Origin: Candidatus Woesearchaeota archaeon
Lineage (GTDB): Archaea > Nanobdellota > Nanobdellia > Woesearchaeales > ARS49
Assembly: GCA_017609645.1 (NCBI GenBank)
Contig: JAFCDQ010000001.1
Location: forward strand, 310,001 to 374,000
Reading direction: 5' to 3'
Length of the DNA stretch: 64,000 nt
This document shows positions 48,686 to 58,131 of the stretch, one piece after another (the stretch's first letter is position 1; every line of letters begins with the position of its first letter). Both the position numbers and the translations under genes were made by a program. The notes under the pieces were generated by a model. The model was not told the DNA's origin and searched no databases. It worked only from the letters and a program-made list of their open reading frames with translations.

Positions 48686-49726
48686 ATGCTCACAAAAAAA
48701 GAAGTCAACAAAATCAGAGATGCTTTAAGCAGCTGCAAACGACCAATCTTTTTCTTTGATGATGATCCAGACGGACTGGCAAGCTTTCTTTTATTATACA
48801 GATATATCAAAGAAGGGAGGGGATTTCCAGTAAAAACACGACCAAAAATCACTAAAACAATATTTGCCAAAAAAGTAGAAGAATATGAAGCAGACTGCGT
48901 TTTTATATTAGATGTTGCGATGGTAGACCAAGACTTTGTAGATGAAGTGAAAGTTCCAATATACTGGATAGATCATCATGAAATGCAAGATGTTCAAGGC
49001 GTCAATTATTTTAATTCATTAAAAAACGGCGGAAATGTGCCAACATCAGCTTTATGCTGGCAAGTAGTGCAAGATGAAAGAGCTGGAGATTTATGGATAG
49101 CTGTTGTTGGATGTATTGGAGACTGGTATGTGCCTTCTTATGCAGAAATTCTTCAACAAAATTATCCAGGTCTACTTCCTGATGATGCAGATGCCCCTGA
49201 AAAAGCATTATTTGAAACAGAATTTGGAGAATTAGTAAAAGCATTTTCATTTATTATGAAAGGTTCAACAAATGATGTAAGACAATTAATAAAAATTATG
49301 ACAAGAATAGACGAACCTTATGAAATCCTAGGACAACACACACCTGCAGGAAAATATATTTACAAACATTATAAGAAAATCAAAGAAGAATATGACAAAC
49401 TACTACAAAAAGCACTAAAAACAAAACCAAAAAATAATTTAGTGACATTTAAGTACATTGCAGCTAAAATAAGTCTGACAAAAGACTTGTCAAACGAACT
49501 TCTTTATCGTTTTAAAGACAAAGTCATTGTACTTGCAAGAGAAAAATCAGGCGACATGAGATGTAGTATTCGATCTCCTAAGAACATTGATGTTTTAAAG
49601 AAAATGCACAAAGCAATGCAAGGGGTTGAGGGCTATTATGGAGGACATCACCAAGCATGCGGAGCTAGTATTAACCAGCATGATTTTAAGAAGTTTATCA
49701 AACAACTTCAAGAAGAATTAAACTAG
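48686..49726 (+). CDS. DHH-family phosphoesterase, second copy
   Basis: The 346-residue protein has DDDPDGLAS (25-33), CVFILDVAMVD, WIDHHEM (about 92-98) and a DHHA1 domain with RCSIRSP and GYYGGHHQACGASI. It differs from the copy at 22224 (DTDPDG) in the first motif and in its central region. RecJ-like exonuclease or nanoRNase activity is expected. The promoter region is shared with the divergent Cys-rich gene. Confidence 0.85.
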   Translation: MLTKKEVNKIRDALSSCKRPIFFFDDDPDGLASFLLLYRYIKEGRGFPVKTRPKITKTIFAKKVEEYEADCVFILDVAMVDQDFVDEVKVPIYWIDHHEMQDVQGVNYFNSLKNGGNVPTSALCWQVVQDERAGDLWIAVVGCIGDWYVPSYAEILQQNYPGLLPDDADAPEKALFETEFGELVKAFSFIMKGSTNDVRQLIKIMTRIDEPYEILGQHTPAGKYIYKHYKKIKEEYDKLLQKALKTKPKNNLVTFKYIAAKISLTKDLSNELLYRFKDKVIVLAREKSGDMRCSIRSPKNIDVLKKMHKAMQGVEGYYGGHHQACGASINQHDFKKFIKQLQEELN

Positions 49727-49742
49727 ATATTCTAAGTAAAAC

Positions 49743-49751
49743 TTATAAATA
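49743..49751 (+). promoter_or_regulatory. TATA box of tRNA-Gly
   Basis: TTATAAATA is centred about 28 nt before the tRNA-Gly 5' end. Confidence 0.65.
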
Positions 49752-49774
49752 AAAGACAAAATAAACACTTATAC

Positions 49775-49888
49775 GCGCCGATGGTCTAATGGCTATGACT
49801 GCGGCCTTCCAAGCGGGGAACAAAGTGCTCTTGGGCCGTTGCTCCGCAAAGACAGCCGCCTATCTGGGTTCGAATCCCAGTCGGCGCA
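49775..49888 (+). tRNA. tRNA-Gly (TCC) with 42-nt intron
   Basis: GCGCCGA/TCGGCGC form a 7-bp acceptor stem, the anticodon stem GCGGC (49801-49805)/GCCGC (49855-49859) carries anticodon TCC (49808-49810), and the T arm CTGGG-TTCGAAT-CCCAG is intact. A 42-nt intron (49812-49853) sits at position 37/38 and has its own GCGGGG/CTCCGC stem. Discriminator A49888; CCA not encoded. A T-rich terminator follows. Confidence 0.93.
49812..49853 (+). other. Intron of tRNA-Gly
   Basis: Canonical 37/38 intron; splicing leaves the loop CTTCCAA. The internal stem GCGGGG/CTCCGC (one G-T pair) could present a bulge-helix-bulge to the archaeal tRNA endonuclease. Confidence 0.8.
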
Positions 49889-49936
49889 TTCTTTTTTCTG
49901 CCTATTAATCAAAAAAGAAAAAGAAAAAATAAAAAA

Positions 49937-50869
49937 TCAATTAAAGTAGTCGCTTGAAGGAATTTCACTTAAATCTCTGTGAGTCACATCTGTTTCTTTA
50001 ACTGAATTTGCATTCAAGTTCATGAAATCCCTCTGAGAAGGAAGGCCATTTTCTTTAGTACTAATTCTTACAGGCAATCCAGTCTTTTCAGCAAAATAAA
50101 TATCTAATTCATTTTCTTCTAAAACAAATAATGCGCGAATCACTTTTTTACTGTTAACATAATATTTATCAGTTTCAACACGCTGAGGCTCTTCTTCAAG
50201 CAATTCCCAAAGCCAATCTTCAGGCAATTTGAGATTATGTTCATCGAAGTTCAAAGTTCTTGGAATGTCCAACAAATCATTACTTTCACATTCTCTCCTT
50301 AAGCCAGTATCAAAACCTTCACAATAACCAGTTGCAGTTTTCTTGTTTCTATCAACATAAATTGTAGTTATAACATCCTGGGCAGGGGTATTTGCACCTT
50401 CTTGATCAGAAAGATGCCTTAAAGGATTGTTCAAAGAAATCTTAAATAAATCACCTCTGACTGAAATTTTTCCGTTATCATTGTAAAATTCATAACTCTC
50501 AACATCTTGAGCAAATATTTCAACAAGCCAAGTCATAAGACTGCTCTCACTCAAAGAAAGCTTTTCTTTAACAGGCGGTGTGCCAATATAAGCGCCTTTA
50601 TTTATAGCATCAGTGACGAAAGAACCAGTTACAGGAGAACTTTCTACAACATCTTCAGACTCAACTTGATCTTCAGTTTTTTCAACGTCTTCAGAATCTC
50701 CTTTCTTAACAATTATTGAAGAACTTTCTTTAGCGTCTTCTGTTTCTTCAGTATCTTTAGTTACATCTAAAGAAGTATCAATAGTTTCATCAATATCATC
50801 AACAGTGACTGTAGGCTGCGGCATTGTGCAAGCAACCAAAAATAACATTATTAAAGCAATCCATTTCAT
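49937..50869 (-). CDS. Secreted lipoprotein
   Basis: The 310-residue product begins MKWIALIMLFLVACTMPQP, a lipoprotein signal with lipobox LVAC (cysteine at 14). A long acidic, Ser/Thr-rich linker (about 20-85) follows, then a globular region with GDLFKISLNNPLRHLSDQEG, YCEGFDTGLRREC (possible disulfide) and IYFAEKTGLPVRIS. I start at the ATG 50867-50869 and not 15 nt upstream. The family is not recognised; it should be anchored on the outer face of the cytoplasmic membrane. Confidence 0.75.
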   Translation of the reverse strand: MKWIALIMLFLVACTMPQPTVTVDDIDETIDTSLDVTKDTEETEDAKESSSIIVKKGDSEDVEKTEDQVESEDVVESSPVTGSFVTDAINKGAYIGTPPVKEKLSLSESSLMTWLVEIFAQDVESYEFYNDNGKISVRGDLFKISLNNPLRHLSDQEGANTPAQDVITTIYVDRNKKTATGYCEGFDTGLRRECESNDLLDIPRTLNFDEHNLKLPEDWLWELLEEEPQRVETDKYYVNSKKVIRALFVLEENELDIYFAEKTGLPVRISTKENGLPSQRDFMNLNANSVKETDVTHRDLSEIPSSDYFN

Positions 50870-50963
50870 TTTACAATCAAGCAAACCAGGTAGTATTTAA
50901 ACTTTTGGACGAAAAGTTATATATACATTTAAAGTAGAATACGAGTATATAAAAGAGGTAATA

Positions 50964-52697
50964 ATGAAAAACTTAGAGATAGCTGAAATTCTTAATAAAA
51001 TGGCTGATTTAATGGAAATGCTAGAAATAGACTGGAAGCCAAGAGCATATAGAAAAGCAGCAAGAACAATAGAAAATATGTCAAAAGATATCAGAAACAT
51101 ATATGAAAAAGGAGGAGAAAAAGCACTTTGCGAAATTCCAAGCATAGGAAAAGGAATAGCATTTAAAATCGAACAATACTTGAAAAAAGGTAAAATAAAA
51201 GAATTTGAACAATTAAAGAAAAAAATACCTCAAGGATTAGAGCAAATAATGAACCTTCCGGGTATGGGGCCAAAAAAAGCAATCAAATTATACAAAAAAC
51301 TGAAAATAAAAAATCTCAAACAACTTATTTCTGCAGTAAAAAAAGGGAAAATAAAAAAATTAGAAGGATTTGGAAAAAAAAGTGAAAAAGAAATTCTAAG
51401 GGCAATAGAACTTAAAAAACAAAGCAAAGGAAGGCAACTTCTTGGAGTTATGCTGCCAATTGCAAGAAAAATCAAAAATGAATTAGAGAAATTATCTTAT
51501 GTAAAAAGAATAGAAATAGCAGGTTCTTTAAGACGGAGAAAAGAAACAATAGGAGATATAGACCTGCTTATCAGATCAGACAAACCTGAAAAAGTTATGG
51601 GCGTATTCACAAAACTTCCAGAGGTAAAAACAATCTTGGCAAAAGGCAAAACAAAAAGCTCAATAGTTCTTAGATTAGGAATACAATCAGACTTGCGGGT
51701 GCTGCCAAAAGAATCATTTGGCGCAGGACTGCAATACTTCACAGGAAACAAAGACCACAACATCAAATTAAGGAAAATAGCGATAAAGAAAAAATACAAA
51801 CTAAGTGAATACGGCTTGTTTAAAGGCAAGAAGCAAATAGCAGGCAAAACAGAAAAAGAAACATATCAAAAATTAGGAATGCAGTATATAGAGCCTGAAT
51901 TAAGAGAAAATACAGGGGAAATAGAAGCAGCTATTGCGAAAAAACTGCCGAAACTTATTGGTTATGATGACATTAAAGGAGATCTGCAAATGCATACTGC
52001 GTGGAGTGACGGTTCTGAGTCAATAGAAGAAATGGCAAAGGCTGCTAAGAAGATGGGATATAAATACATAGCAATAACAGACCATTCAAAAAGCGAAAGA
52101 ATAGCAGGAGGAATGGATGAGAAAAAATTAATGAAATGTCTGAAAGCAATAGAAAAAGCACGGAAGAAAGTTAGAGGGATAACAATATTAAAAGGAGCGG
52201 AAGTAGATATTTTACCTGACGGAAGTTTAGATTATTCTGATAAAATACTTAAAAAATTAGATATTGTCGTCGCAGCAGTTCATTCAAGATTTAAAATGAA
52301 CAAAAATGAAATGACAAAAAGAATATGCAAAGCCTTAGAGAATAAATATGTTAATATTTTAGCGCATCCAACAGGAAGACTAATAGGAGAAAGAAGACCT
52401 TATGAATTAGACTTGAACAAAGTGATAGTGACTGCGAAAAAGAATAAAGTTGCACTAGAAATAAATGCATTTCCCAACAGATTAGATTTGAATGAGGGTC
52501 AGGCAAGGATTGCTGCTGAAAAAGGAGCAAAACTTGTGATAAGCACTGATGCACATCAAACAGATAATTTAAGGTATATGGAATATAGCATTGCAGTAGC
52601 AAGAAGAGGCTGGGTGAAAAAAGCACAAGTCATTAATACCAAAACATTATCAGAATTAAAGAAGTTTTTACGAAAACATAATTCCACTCGTTTTTGA
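50964..52697 (+). CDS. polX: DNA polymerase X with PHP exonuclease domain
   Basis: The 577-residue protein has an N-terminal helix-hairpin-helix domain (IPSIGKGIAFKIEQYL, LPGMGPKKAIKLYKKL), the nucleotidyltransferase core (AGSLRRRKETIGDIDLLI with catalytic Asp pair, SDLRVLP with the third Asp) and a C-terminal PHP domain (GDLQMHTAWSDG, TDHSKSERIAGGM, EVDILPDGSLD, TDAHQTDNL). This is the bacterial/archaeal PolX layout for gap-filling base excision repair with 3'-5' exonuclease activity. It has its own GAGGT Shine-Dalgarno. Its stop lies in the loop of a 12-bp hairpin. Confidence 0.93.
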   Translation: MKNLEIAEILNKMADLMEMLEIDWKPRAYRKAARTIENMSKDIRNIYEKGGEKALCEIPSIGKGIAFKIEQYLKKGKIKEFEQLKKKIPQGLEQIMNLPGMGPKKAIKLYKKLKIKNLKQLISAVKKGKIKKLEGFGKKSEKEILRAIELKKQSKGRQLLGVMLPIARKIKNELEKLSYVKRIEIAGSLRRRKETIGDIDLLIRSDKPEKVMGVFTKLPEVKTILAKGKTKSSIVLRLGIQSDLRVLPKESFGAGLQYFTGNKDHNIKLRKIAIKKKYKLSEYGLFKGKKQIAGKTEKETYQKLGMQYIEPELRENTGEIEAAIAKKLPKLIGYDDIKGDLQMHTAWSDGSESIEEMAKAAKKMGYKYIAITDHSKSERIAGGMDEKKLMKCLKAIEKARKKVRGITILKGAEVDILPDGSLDYSDKILKKLDIVVAAVHSRFKMNKNEMTKRICKALENKYVNILAHPTGRLIGERRPYELDLNKVIVTAKKNKVALEINAFPNRLDLNEGQARIAAEKGAKLVISTDAHQTDNLRYMEYSIAVARRGWVKKAQVINTKTLSELKKFLRKHNSTRF

Positions 52698-52772
52698 TAG
52701 AGGATTTGAAGTGGAATTATGATCATCAAAAACCACTGATATGCCACAGTCTATTGGCGGGTGGTTTTTGAT
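52677..52772 (+). promoter_or_regulatory. Two tandem 12-bp hairpins with shared arm
   Basis: CATAATTCCACT (52677-52688) pairs perfectly with AGTGGAATTATG (52710-52721), and ATCAAAAACCAC (52725-52736) pairs perfectly with GTGGTTTTTGAT (52761-52772). The loop of the first hairpin contains GTTTTTGAT (52690-52698), which can also pair with ATCAAAAAC (52725-52733), so the two structures compete. The second hairpin ends 4 nt before an AGGTGA Shine-Dalgarno (52777-52782) of the next gene. Confidence 0.65.
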
Positions 52773-52786
52773 AAAAAGGTGATAAA

Positions 52787-53059
52787 ATGTTAAAAGAAGA
52801 ATTGAAAAAGAAAATTCCAAAAAAATATCAGGAAACTCCTGAATTTAATATATTATTGAAAATAATAAAACAAAACAAATTGACAGATGTGCCTGAATTT
52901 CGACTTTATTTAAACAAACAAATAAGAGAAGACCAAGACTGGCTTAATTCCAGAGAAAAGATGAATAAAGATGGGACAATGAACAGGTGGCTGACTAAAA
53001 GAGCAAAAAGACTGGATTTTTACAAAACTTTGAAAAGAAAAATTTTAATGATATTATGA
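52787..53059 (+). CDS. Unknown small helical protein
   Basis: The 90-residue charged, helical protein (LKEELKKKIPKKYQETPEF, REDQDWLNSREKMNKDGTMN) is not recognised. A clear AAGGTGA Shine-Dalgarno precedes the ATG. It overlaps the DUF192 gene by 4 nt (ATGA), so the two are translationally coupled. The double hairpin described upstream may govern its expression. Confidence 0.6.
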   Translation: MLKEELKKKIPKKYQETPEFNILLKIIKQNKLTDVPEFRLYLNKQIREDQDWLNSREKMNKDGTMNRWLTKRAKRLDFYKTLKRKILMIL

Positions 53060-53403
53060 TATACAATTATACAAAAGGAAGTACAATTGCGGAGAATTAT
53101 GTGATTGTTAGAAATTTTTGGTCAAAATTCAGAGGACAAATGTTTAGAAAAGAAATTCTGCCAATGATTTTTGAATTTAACAAAGAACAAAAAGTTGATT
53201 TGCATTCTTTTTTTGTAAAAAAACCAATTGACCTGATATTTGTGAATTCTGCATGGGAAGTAGTAGAAATGGAGCATGAATTCATGCCAAGAAAATTATA
53301 TAGACCAAAAGAAAAAGCAATGTATGTATTAGAACTGCCAGCAGGAACTATAGCAAGAACAAATACAGAAGTAGGGGATGTAGTTCATATAACTAAAAAA
53401 TAA
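53056..53403 (+). CDS. DUF192 family protein
   Basis: The 115-residue beta-rich protein matches DUF192: FWSKFRGQMFRKEI at the start, SFFVKKPIDLIFVNSAWEVVEM in the middle (the family's F-x-M-x-x-P-I-D-x-x-F), and YVLELPAGTIARTNTEVGDVV at the end. Function is not established in the family. No signal peptide, unlike many bacterial members. Confidence 0.85.
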   Translation: MIYNYTKGSTIAENYVIVRNFWSKFRGQMFRKEILPMIFEFNKEQKVDLHSFFVKKPIDLIFVNSAWEVVEMEHEFMPRKLYRPKEKAMYVLELPAGTIARTNTEVGDVVHITKK

Positions 53404-53404
53404 A

Positions 53405-54523
53405 TCAAGGCAGCCAAGTCTTATGATTCTTGAGTTTATCTGGCAGATATCTGTCTAATACGTAGTTTAAATGTTTAGACGAGAAAGCCTGCTGTTCTGC
53501 TCTTTTCTTAAGCTTGACCATTAATTGAAGAGCTTTTTGCCATTCTTTATAATGTTGAACAAAAGGATCATTTTTCAATCCGTCTTTGATTCTTTTGATA
53601 TCAATATCTTTCAAAGGATGAGTTGGAAGATTATAATCAATAATATCCTGCGGAGTAACACCAATAAACTTGGCATTAGGCACGCAAAAAAACTCATTAA
53701 TATGCGCAGCATTTCCGCTTCCTACTTTTAATGTTCTATAGATGTTTAGGTATCCATATGGATCACCGTCAGTAAAAACAAAAACAGGAATCTTATGATC
53801 TTCACTTAATTTTCTGATAAATCTTCTAGTCGCTCTAGAAGGAACACCTTTAAGAGAGATAAGAATGCAATTATTTTTATCCCAAAATTTATGATAAACA
53901 AAACGCTGATACATACCTGATGTTTCTATCGCGAGAATGAATTTAGCTCTTGTCTTGAATTTAAAATGTTCAACACTGTTAGGAATATTATAACCGCCAG
54001 TGCCCATTTTAGCACAATCAATCTCAACTTTTTCTCCTGTAAGAGGATCTTTATCAATAATAGTTACTTTACCTGTAACAGAACTGCCGTCTTCATCAGG
54101 AATAAAACCAAGTTTTTCCCTGTTATACCTCATCATAGCTTCGAAATCATCCATAATAGAATCAGACTCAGGCTGTTCTTTGAAACCAGCATCACCCCAA
54201 TTTTTAGACTGATAATAAACATCTCTTTTAGTTGCAATATCATCACTATTGATTAATTTTTTAGACAAAGACATCATCCTCAAAGTCTGCGCAAAAGTCT
54301 TAATAGTAGAAGCTGTCAAAGTTCTTTCTTTCTCAGCACCTTTCAAAGAAAAATAACCCTGCTTAGGATTATACTCCACATTTTGCAAACTACGAACAGG
54401 ACTGGTAACTTTAGGTTGTTTTTTAGAAAGGATGCTTTTGTAAACATTTTGAGCAATCTTGCCAATCTTCTCTATAACGCCGCTAGATTTCTTCTTTTTA
54501 ACAGCAGTTTTCGTCTTACTCAT
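53405..54523 (-). CDS. top6A: DNA topoisomerase VI subunit A
   Basis: The 372-residue Spo11-like subunit has a lysine-rich N-terminus, the winged-helix catalytic region with [13 protein letters not shown] (active-site Tyr), and a Toprim domain with [13 protein letters not shown] and [14 protein letters not shown]. It makes the transient double-strand break of the type IIB topoisomerase. I start at [12 protein letters not shown] (ATG 54521-54523). It overlaps the end of top6B by 8 nt, a conserved B-A operon. Confidence 0.95.
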   Translation of the reverse strand: MSKTKTAVKKKKSSGVIEKIGKIAQNVYKSILSKKQPKVTSPVRSLQNVEYNPKQGYFSLKGAEKERTLTASTIKTFAQTLRMMSLSKKLINSDDIATKRDVYYQSKNWGDAGFKEQPESDSIMDDFEAMMRYNREKLGFIPDEDGSSVTGKVTIIDKDPLTGEKVEIDCAKMGTGGYNIPNSVEHFKFKTRAKFILAIETSGMYQRFVYHKFWDKNNCILISLKGVPSRATRRFIRKLSEDHKIPVFVFTDGDPYGYLNIYRTLKVGSGNAAHINEFFCVPNAKFIGVTPQDIIDYNLPTHPLKDIDIKRIKDGLKNDPFVQHYKEWQKALQLMVKLKKRAEQQAFSSKHLNYVLDRYLPDKLKNHKTWLP

Positions 54524-56141
54524 CTTTTTCACCTTTTCCAATCTTCGCAAATTCTTCATCATATTCAAGATTTTCCGCTTTGATATCTTTTAATTTACCT
54601 CTTTGTTGTTCAAGAATAATTTTCAACATTTCCTCAATTTTCTTTTCATCAATCTGCTTTAAATCCAACAATTCTTTCAAAGCCTCACCAACATGAGGAA
54701 TATATTTTTCAATATAACTTCGCTTTTGCTCTTCTGCATGAATTCTTTTTTTCTTACCAATATAAGAACCAAGCTTACGACCGCATTCCTGCAAAGCAAG
54801 CTTAATTTCTTTAATAATCTCAGGATAATGCGCAACAGCCTCTTTAGCTTCACTAGTAAAAGGAGGCCAAACACTCGCTAAATGAACAATTAAAGTCACA
54901 GGACCCTGCGGAAGAGAACCGTTGCTTTGACTTAAACCATAACTCCTCCAAGTAGTCTGCACAACACCTTTGAAAATAGCGCCTGCACCCTGCTGATACA
55001 ATAAAGGAACTCTGTTCGCAAACCTTAATAATTTAATAGACCCTTCTGACGGTTGTTCACCGCCAAAAGCAATCGCACACTCAATAACAAAAGGAATACC
55101 GCGATAAATCGTCGGAGATCTTGTTATAGACGCATAAAACTCAGCATTAACCTCTTTCTTTAGACCTTTTTCTAAAAGCTCTGCGCCAATAGGCACAATA
55201 CAATCAGTACTAGGAGCAATAATCTTAGTATTTTCAATACCCTGCATTAATTTTTCAATATGAGCTAAAGTTAAATCATGAGGCTTCATGCTGCATGACA
55301 AGCCTGCTTTATCACAAATCTCTTTCGCAGTTCCTGAGCTTACACGAGAAAATTCCTTAATAAGAAAACTCTGCAAAGTTCTGCTTTCAGTATATTTCAA
55401 TATCTTCTGCATAATACCAAGCTCAACCCCATAAGGATGAGGCTTAATCTCTTTAGGCTCTTTAGGAAGCTTGTCACTAGCACGAGCAAAAATAAACTGC
55501 TCAGCTTTCGGAGTAGTATAAATAAAAGTTGCATGCGGATTAACAATAGCAGTCTCTTTCATATATGCATCAACACTTTGATCCCCTTTTTGATAAGTCG
55601 CTTCAATATCTAATTCAATTTTAGTTCCATGCTCTTTTTTCCAAGACTTTTTTTCTTCTGTAACAATCTCAGGCTTATTAGTTTTAGTATCAATCCTTAA
55701 TTCACAATAATTAGCTTCATCATTCTTGCCAATCTTGCTAGTAACTCTTGCAGGACGGCCTGTAGTAAGTTGAGCATAAAGAACAGCAGCACTAATACCA
55801 ATACCCTGCTGGCCACGACCTTGTTTCATAGTATGAAATTTACTGCCATATAATAATTTAGCAAAAATAAAAGGAATCTGTTTTTTCACAATACCAGGAC
55901 CATTATCTTCAACTTTAACACGAAAACGATCATTACCCATATCAATAAGTTCAACTTGAATTTCAGGCAAAACACCTGCTTCTTCACAAGCATCCAAAGC
56001 ATTATCAACAGCTTCTTTAACAACAGTAAGCAAAGCTTTTTTTTTATTATCAAAACCCAGCAAATGTCTGTTTCTCTCAAAAAATTCGGCAACAGAAATT
56101 TCCCTTTGTTGTTTTGCCAACTCAATTGCTGTTTGTTTCAT
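54516..56141 (-). CDS. top6B: DNA topoisomerase VI subunit B
   Basis: The 541-residue GHKL ATPase has the Bergerat N motif [14 protein letters not shown] (about 37-50), [19 protein letters not shown], followed by a helix-two-turn-helix domain ([18 protein letters not shown]) and a transducer domain ending in helices. It lacks a large C-terminal extension. It binds ATP and clamps DNA for the A subunit. Confidence 0.95.
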   Translation of the reverse strand: MKQTAIELAKQQREISVAEFFERNRHLLGFDNKKKALLTVVKEAVDNALDACEEAGVLPEIQVELIDMGNDRFRVKVEDNGPGIVKKQIPFIFAKLLYGSKFHTMKQGRGQQGIGISAAVLYAQLTTGRPARVTSKIGKNDEANYCELRIDTKTNKPEIVTEEKKSWKKEHGTKIELDIEATYQKGDQSVDAYMKETAIVNPHATFIYTTPKAEQFIFARASDKLPKEPKEIKPHPYGVELGIMQKILKYTESRTLQSFLIKEFSRVSSGTAKEICDKAGLSCSMKPHDLTLAHIEKLMQGIENTKIIAPSTDCIVPIGAELLEKGLKKEVNAEFYASITRSPTIYRGIPFVIECAIAFGGEQPSEGSIKLLRFANRVPLLYQQGAGAIFKGVVQTTWRSYGLSQSNGSLPQGPVTLIVHLASVWPPFTSEAKEAVAHYPEIIKEIKLALQECGRKLGSYIGKKKRIHAEEQKRSYIEKYIPHVGEALKELLDLKQIDEKKIEEMLKIILEQQRGKLKDIKAENLEYDEEFAKIGKGEKDE

Positions 56142-56155
56142 GTTTTAACCTCTTT

Positions 56156-56686
56156 TTACAAAACCATTTCTTTTCTCTTTTTCTCAAGCCATCTATACAC
56201 TGCTGCATGAGAAGCTCCTTTAAGCAGTTTTTCAATTGCTTTTCTAGCGTCTGCGATCATTTCCATCGGGCCAATAATGCCTGCTGTTTTTCCATAAACA
56301 CAAATGAAAGTTCTAGTTAAAGTTTCAATACTTTTTCTTGATTTACCTTCGCCGCCAATAATCCTTCCTTTAAGTCTAATTAGATCTTTTTGATTACGCG
56401 CATAATCTGAAAGACTTAACAGCTCAAAACCATAATCCATCTTTAGGAGAAGTTTTGCAACATCTGGATTAAAACCACGTCCAATAGCTCTGATAATTTC
56501 TCTTGCAGAGTAAAGCAAAAGAGCATCTTCACCAGATATTTTAATTTCACCTTCTTTACTATCTATGTCTATCTTAGTCTTTGTGGCTTTCTCTAAGTCA
56601 TCCTTCACTTCACCATTCTTCCCAATCAGAACAGCAATTCTGTCTTTGGGAATTTTCAAATCATATATGAATTCTTCGGAGGCCAT
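56156..56686 (-). CDS. KH-domain protein, archaeal Pno1/Dim2-like
   Basis: The 176-residue protein carries two KH modules: IPKDRIAVLIGKNGEVKDDL (about 12-31) with GxxG IGKNG, and RLKGRIIGGEGKSRKSIETL with GGEGK in the second. The tail ASHAAVYRWLEKKR is diagnostic of Pno1/Dim2. It helps 18S/16S rRNA 3'-end maturation and 30S assembly. It is followed by top6B after 14 nt. Confidence 0.88.
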   Translation of the reverse strand: MASEEFIYDLKIPKDRIAVLIGKNGEVKDDLEKATKTKIDIDSKEGEIKISGEDALLLYSAREIIRAIGRGFNPDVAKLLLKMDYGFELLSLSDYARNQKDLIRLKGRIIGGEGKSRKSIETLTRTFICVYGKTAGIIGPMEMIADARKAIEKLLKGASHAAVYRWLEKKRKEMVL

Positions 56687-56727
56687 TTTATTTTACATTT
56701 AAAAAGTAAGGAGTTTATTTAAAAAGC

Positions 56728-57444
56728 TTACTGTTTTGCATTTTTCCATAATAATTTAAAATAATCTTTGAACGAATCTGCAACAGCTTTATTCTCGATC
56801 ATAACTGCTTCAGGCTTTTCGCTCCAAATAATTATGGCAACTTTATCTCCAAAAATATTAATCACTCCTTCTGATTTAGCTTTTTTTGGAATAAAACGAA
56901 TTTGTGTTGTTTTAGACGGCTGCTTTACTGTTCTACCTTTTCTCACTAAATGCTTAATCAACATTTTTTTTCTTTCAGCCTGCTTGACAAAATGAGGAGC
57001 ATACCAAGGCATCCTATCTGCAAACTGGCCTTCAGAATCCATCACATAATTTACTTTACCTTCTCTGACCATTTCTTGAAAAACAGACTTAATTCCTTTA
57101 TATCCATAAAAAAGACGAACATTATGCTTTGATTTTGGAAGTTTATATAGCGTCTTAAGTTTAGGCAAAATACTTTTGACGTCATCTTCTTTTTCTTTAA
57201 CAAACTCAATCAATCTCTCTGGATTAATTGGTTTGAACCATTTTTTATTTGCTTCAATGACATAACTGATTAAGCCTTTTTCCAGAAGTTTTTTTAATGC
57301 ATCATAAGTATATGTTCTGTTAATTTGAGCTTCTTTGCTTATAGAAGTTACTTTAGATTCTCCAAGCTTAATTAAAGCAAGATAAACGTTAGTTTCAGTT
57401 TGCGTCAGACCTATTTTTTTCAAAACGTTGTTCACTCTCTGCAT
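56728..57444 (-). CDS. TrmB-family transcriptional regulator
   Basis: The 238-residue protein has an N-terminal winged helix (GLTQTETNVYLALIKLGES, SISKEAQINRTYTYDALKKL) and a coiled-coil and effector region (YKGIKSVFQEMVREGKVNY), the TrmB architecture without a clear sugar-binding C-domain. It could regulate nearby surface or transporter genes; no target is visible. It diverges from the small gene pair at 57548. Confidence 0.82.
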   Translation of the reverse strand: MQRVNNVLKKIGLTQTETNVYLALIKLGESKVTSISKEAQINRTYTYDALKKLLEKGLISYVIEANKKWFKPINPERLIEFVKEKEDDVKSILPKLKTLYKLPKSKHNVRLFYGYKGIKSVFQEMVREGKVNYVMDSEGQFADRMPWYAPHFVKQAERKKMLIKHLVRKGRTVKQPSKTTQIRFIPKKAKSEGVINIFGDKVAIIIWSEKPEAVMIENKAVADSFKDYFKLLWKNAKQ

Positions 57445-57547
57445 AATTTAATGTAAAACACTTTTCTTTTAAATATTTTGTCGTTAAAAAAGAGACAACA
57501 TAGATTAATATCATATTTTAACTTTATCTTAAATGAGGTGAAATAAA

Positions 57548-57787
57548 ATGACTGTAAATAAAAAACTTGATGAATTCTTAGCTGAAAAAATGATGACGGG
57601 TGAAAAATTCACGCGGGCTGAAGTAGAAGAATATATCGGCTCAGTGTTTATTAGTCCGCTTTATAGTGTGTCGGATCATCTTGAGAATTTAATGAGAATT
57701 GATGTTGTAGAATTTGTTGGTGATAGAAATTACATCTACAAGAATCTACAAGACGAAGAAGAAAAAGAAATTAATGAGGTGAAATAA
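57548..57787 (+). CDS. Small protein, 79 residues, possible winged-helix
   Basis: The 79-residue product (KLDEFLAEKMMTGEKFTRAEVEEYI, then VSDHLENLMRIDVVEFVGDR) is helical with an acidic end and could be a small winged-helix or antitoxin-like protein. A 20-nt block, AATGAGGTGAAATAAAATGA, holding its Shine-Dalgarno and start codon is repeated exactly at the next gene. I do not recognise it. Confidence 0.55.
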   Translation: MTVNKKLDEFLAEKMMTGEKFTRAEVEEYIGSVFISPLYSVSDHLENLMRIDVVEFVGDRNYIYKNLQDEEEKEINEVK

Positions 57788-57788
57788 A

Positions 57789-57968
57789 ATGAATGAATAT
57801 GAAAAAAGATGGAAAGAACTGTATTACAAAAAATGGAAAGAATTGTATTACAAACATTTAGAAGCTCTTGGTGAGAGTACCCATTTTCTGTTAGATATGG
57901 AAGATGATTATTCAAAAGATGAAGTTTGGGCAAAATATGAAGAAATAATCAAAGAAAAAGTTTTTTGA
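57789..57968 (+). CDS. Small 59-residue protein with WKELYYK tandem repeat
   Basis: Starting at ATG 57789, directly after the previous stop codon, the frame encodes 59 residues. It includes a 24-nt tandem duplication (57807-57830 and 57831-57854) that yields RWKELYYKKWKELYYK. The end is acidic and helical. The leader is an exact copy of the upstream gene's leader. Function unknown; a small two-gene module. Confidence 0.5.
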   Translation: MNEYEKRWKELYYKKWKELYYKHLEALGESTHFLLDMEDDYSKDEVWAKYEEIIKEKVF

Positions 57969-58076
57969 GAATTTTTTAGAAAATGATGAAGTCTGAGATG
58001 TTAAGGAAAGAGAAAAAAGTTTTAGAATATGATATAGGGTTGAGTACTACTCTAGAATAGGTACTGTTTCGAAAGG

Positions 58077-58084
58077 TTTAAATA
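58077..58084 (+). promoter_or_regulatory. TATA box of surface operon
   Basis: TTTAAATA preceded by a GAGTACTACTC dyad (58042-58052) and followed 35 nt later by a GGGGGG run (58120-58125) 7 nt before the ATG at 58132. Confidence 0.6.
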
Positions 58085-58131
58085 GTTCTTATTGAAAATA
58101 ATCCTCATATTATGCTTATGGGGGGAAAAAC

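Noticed and set aside
48481-48870. 129-residue frame antisense to the DHH gene
   Set aside because: Most of it overlaps the DHH coding region; only the C-terminal 57 residues with six Cys look real, starting at an internal ATG.
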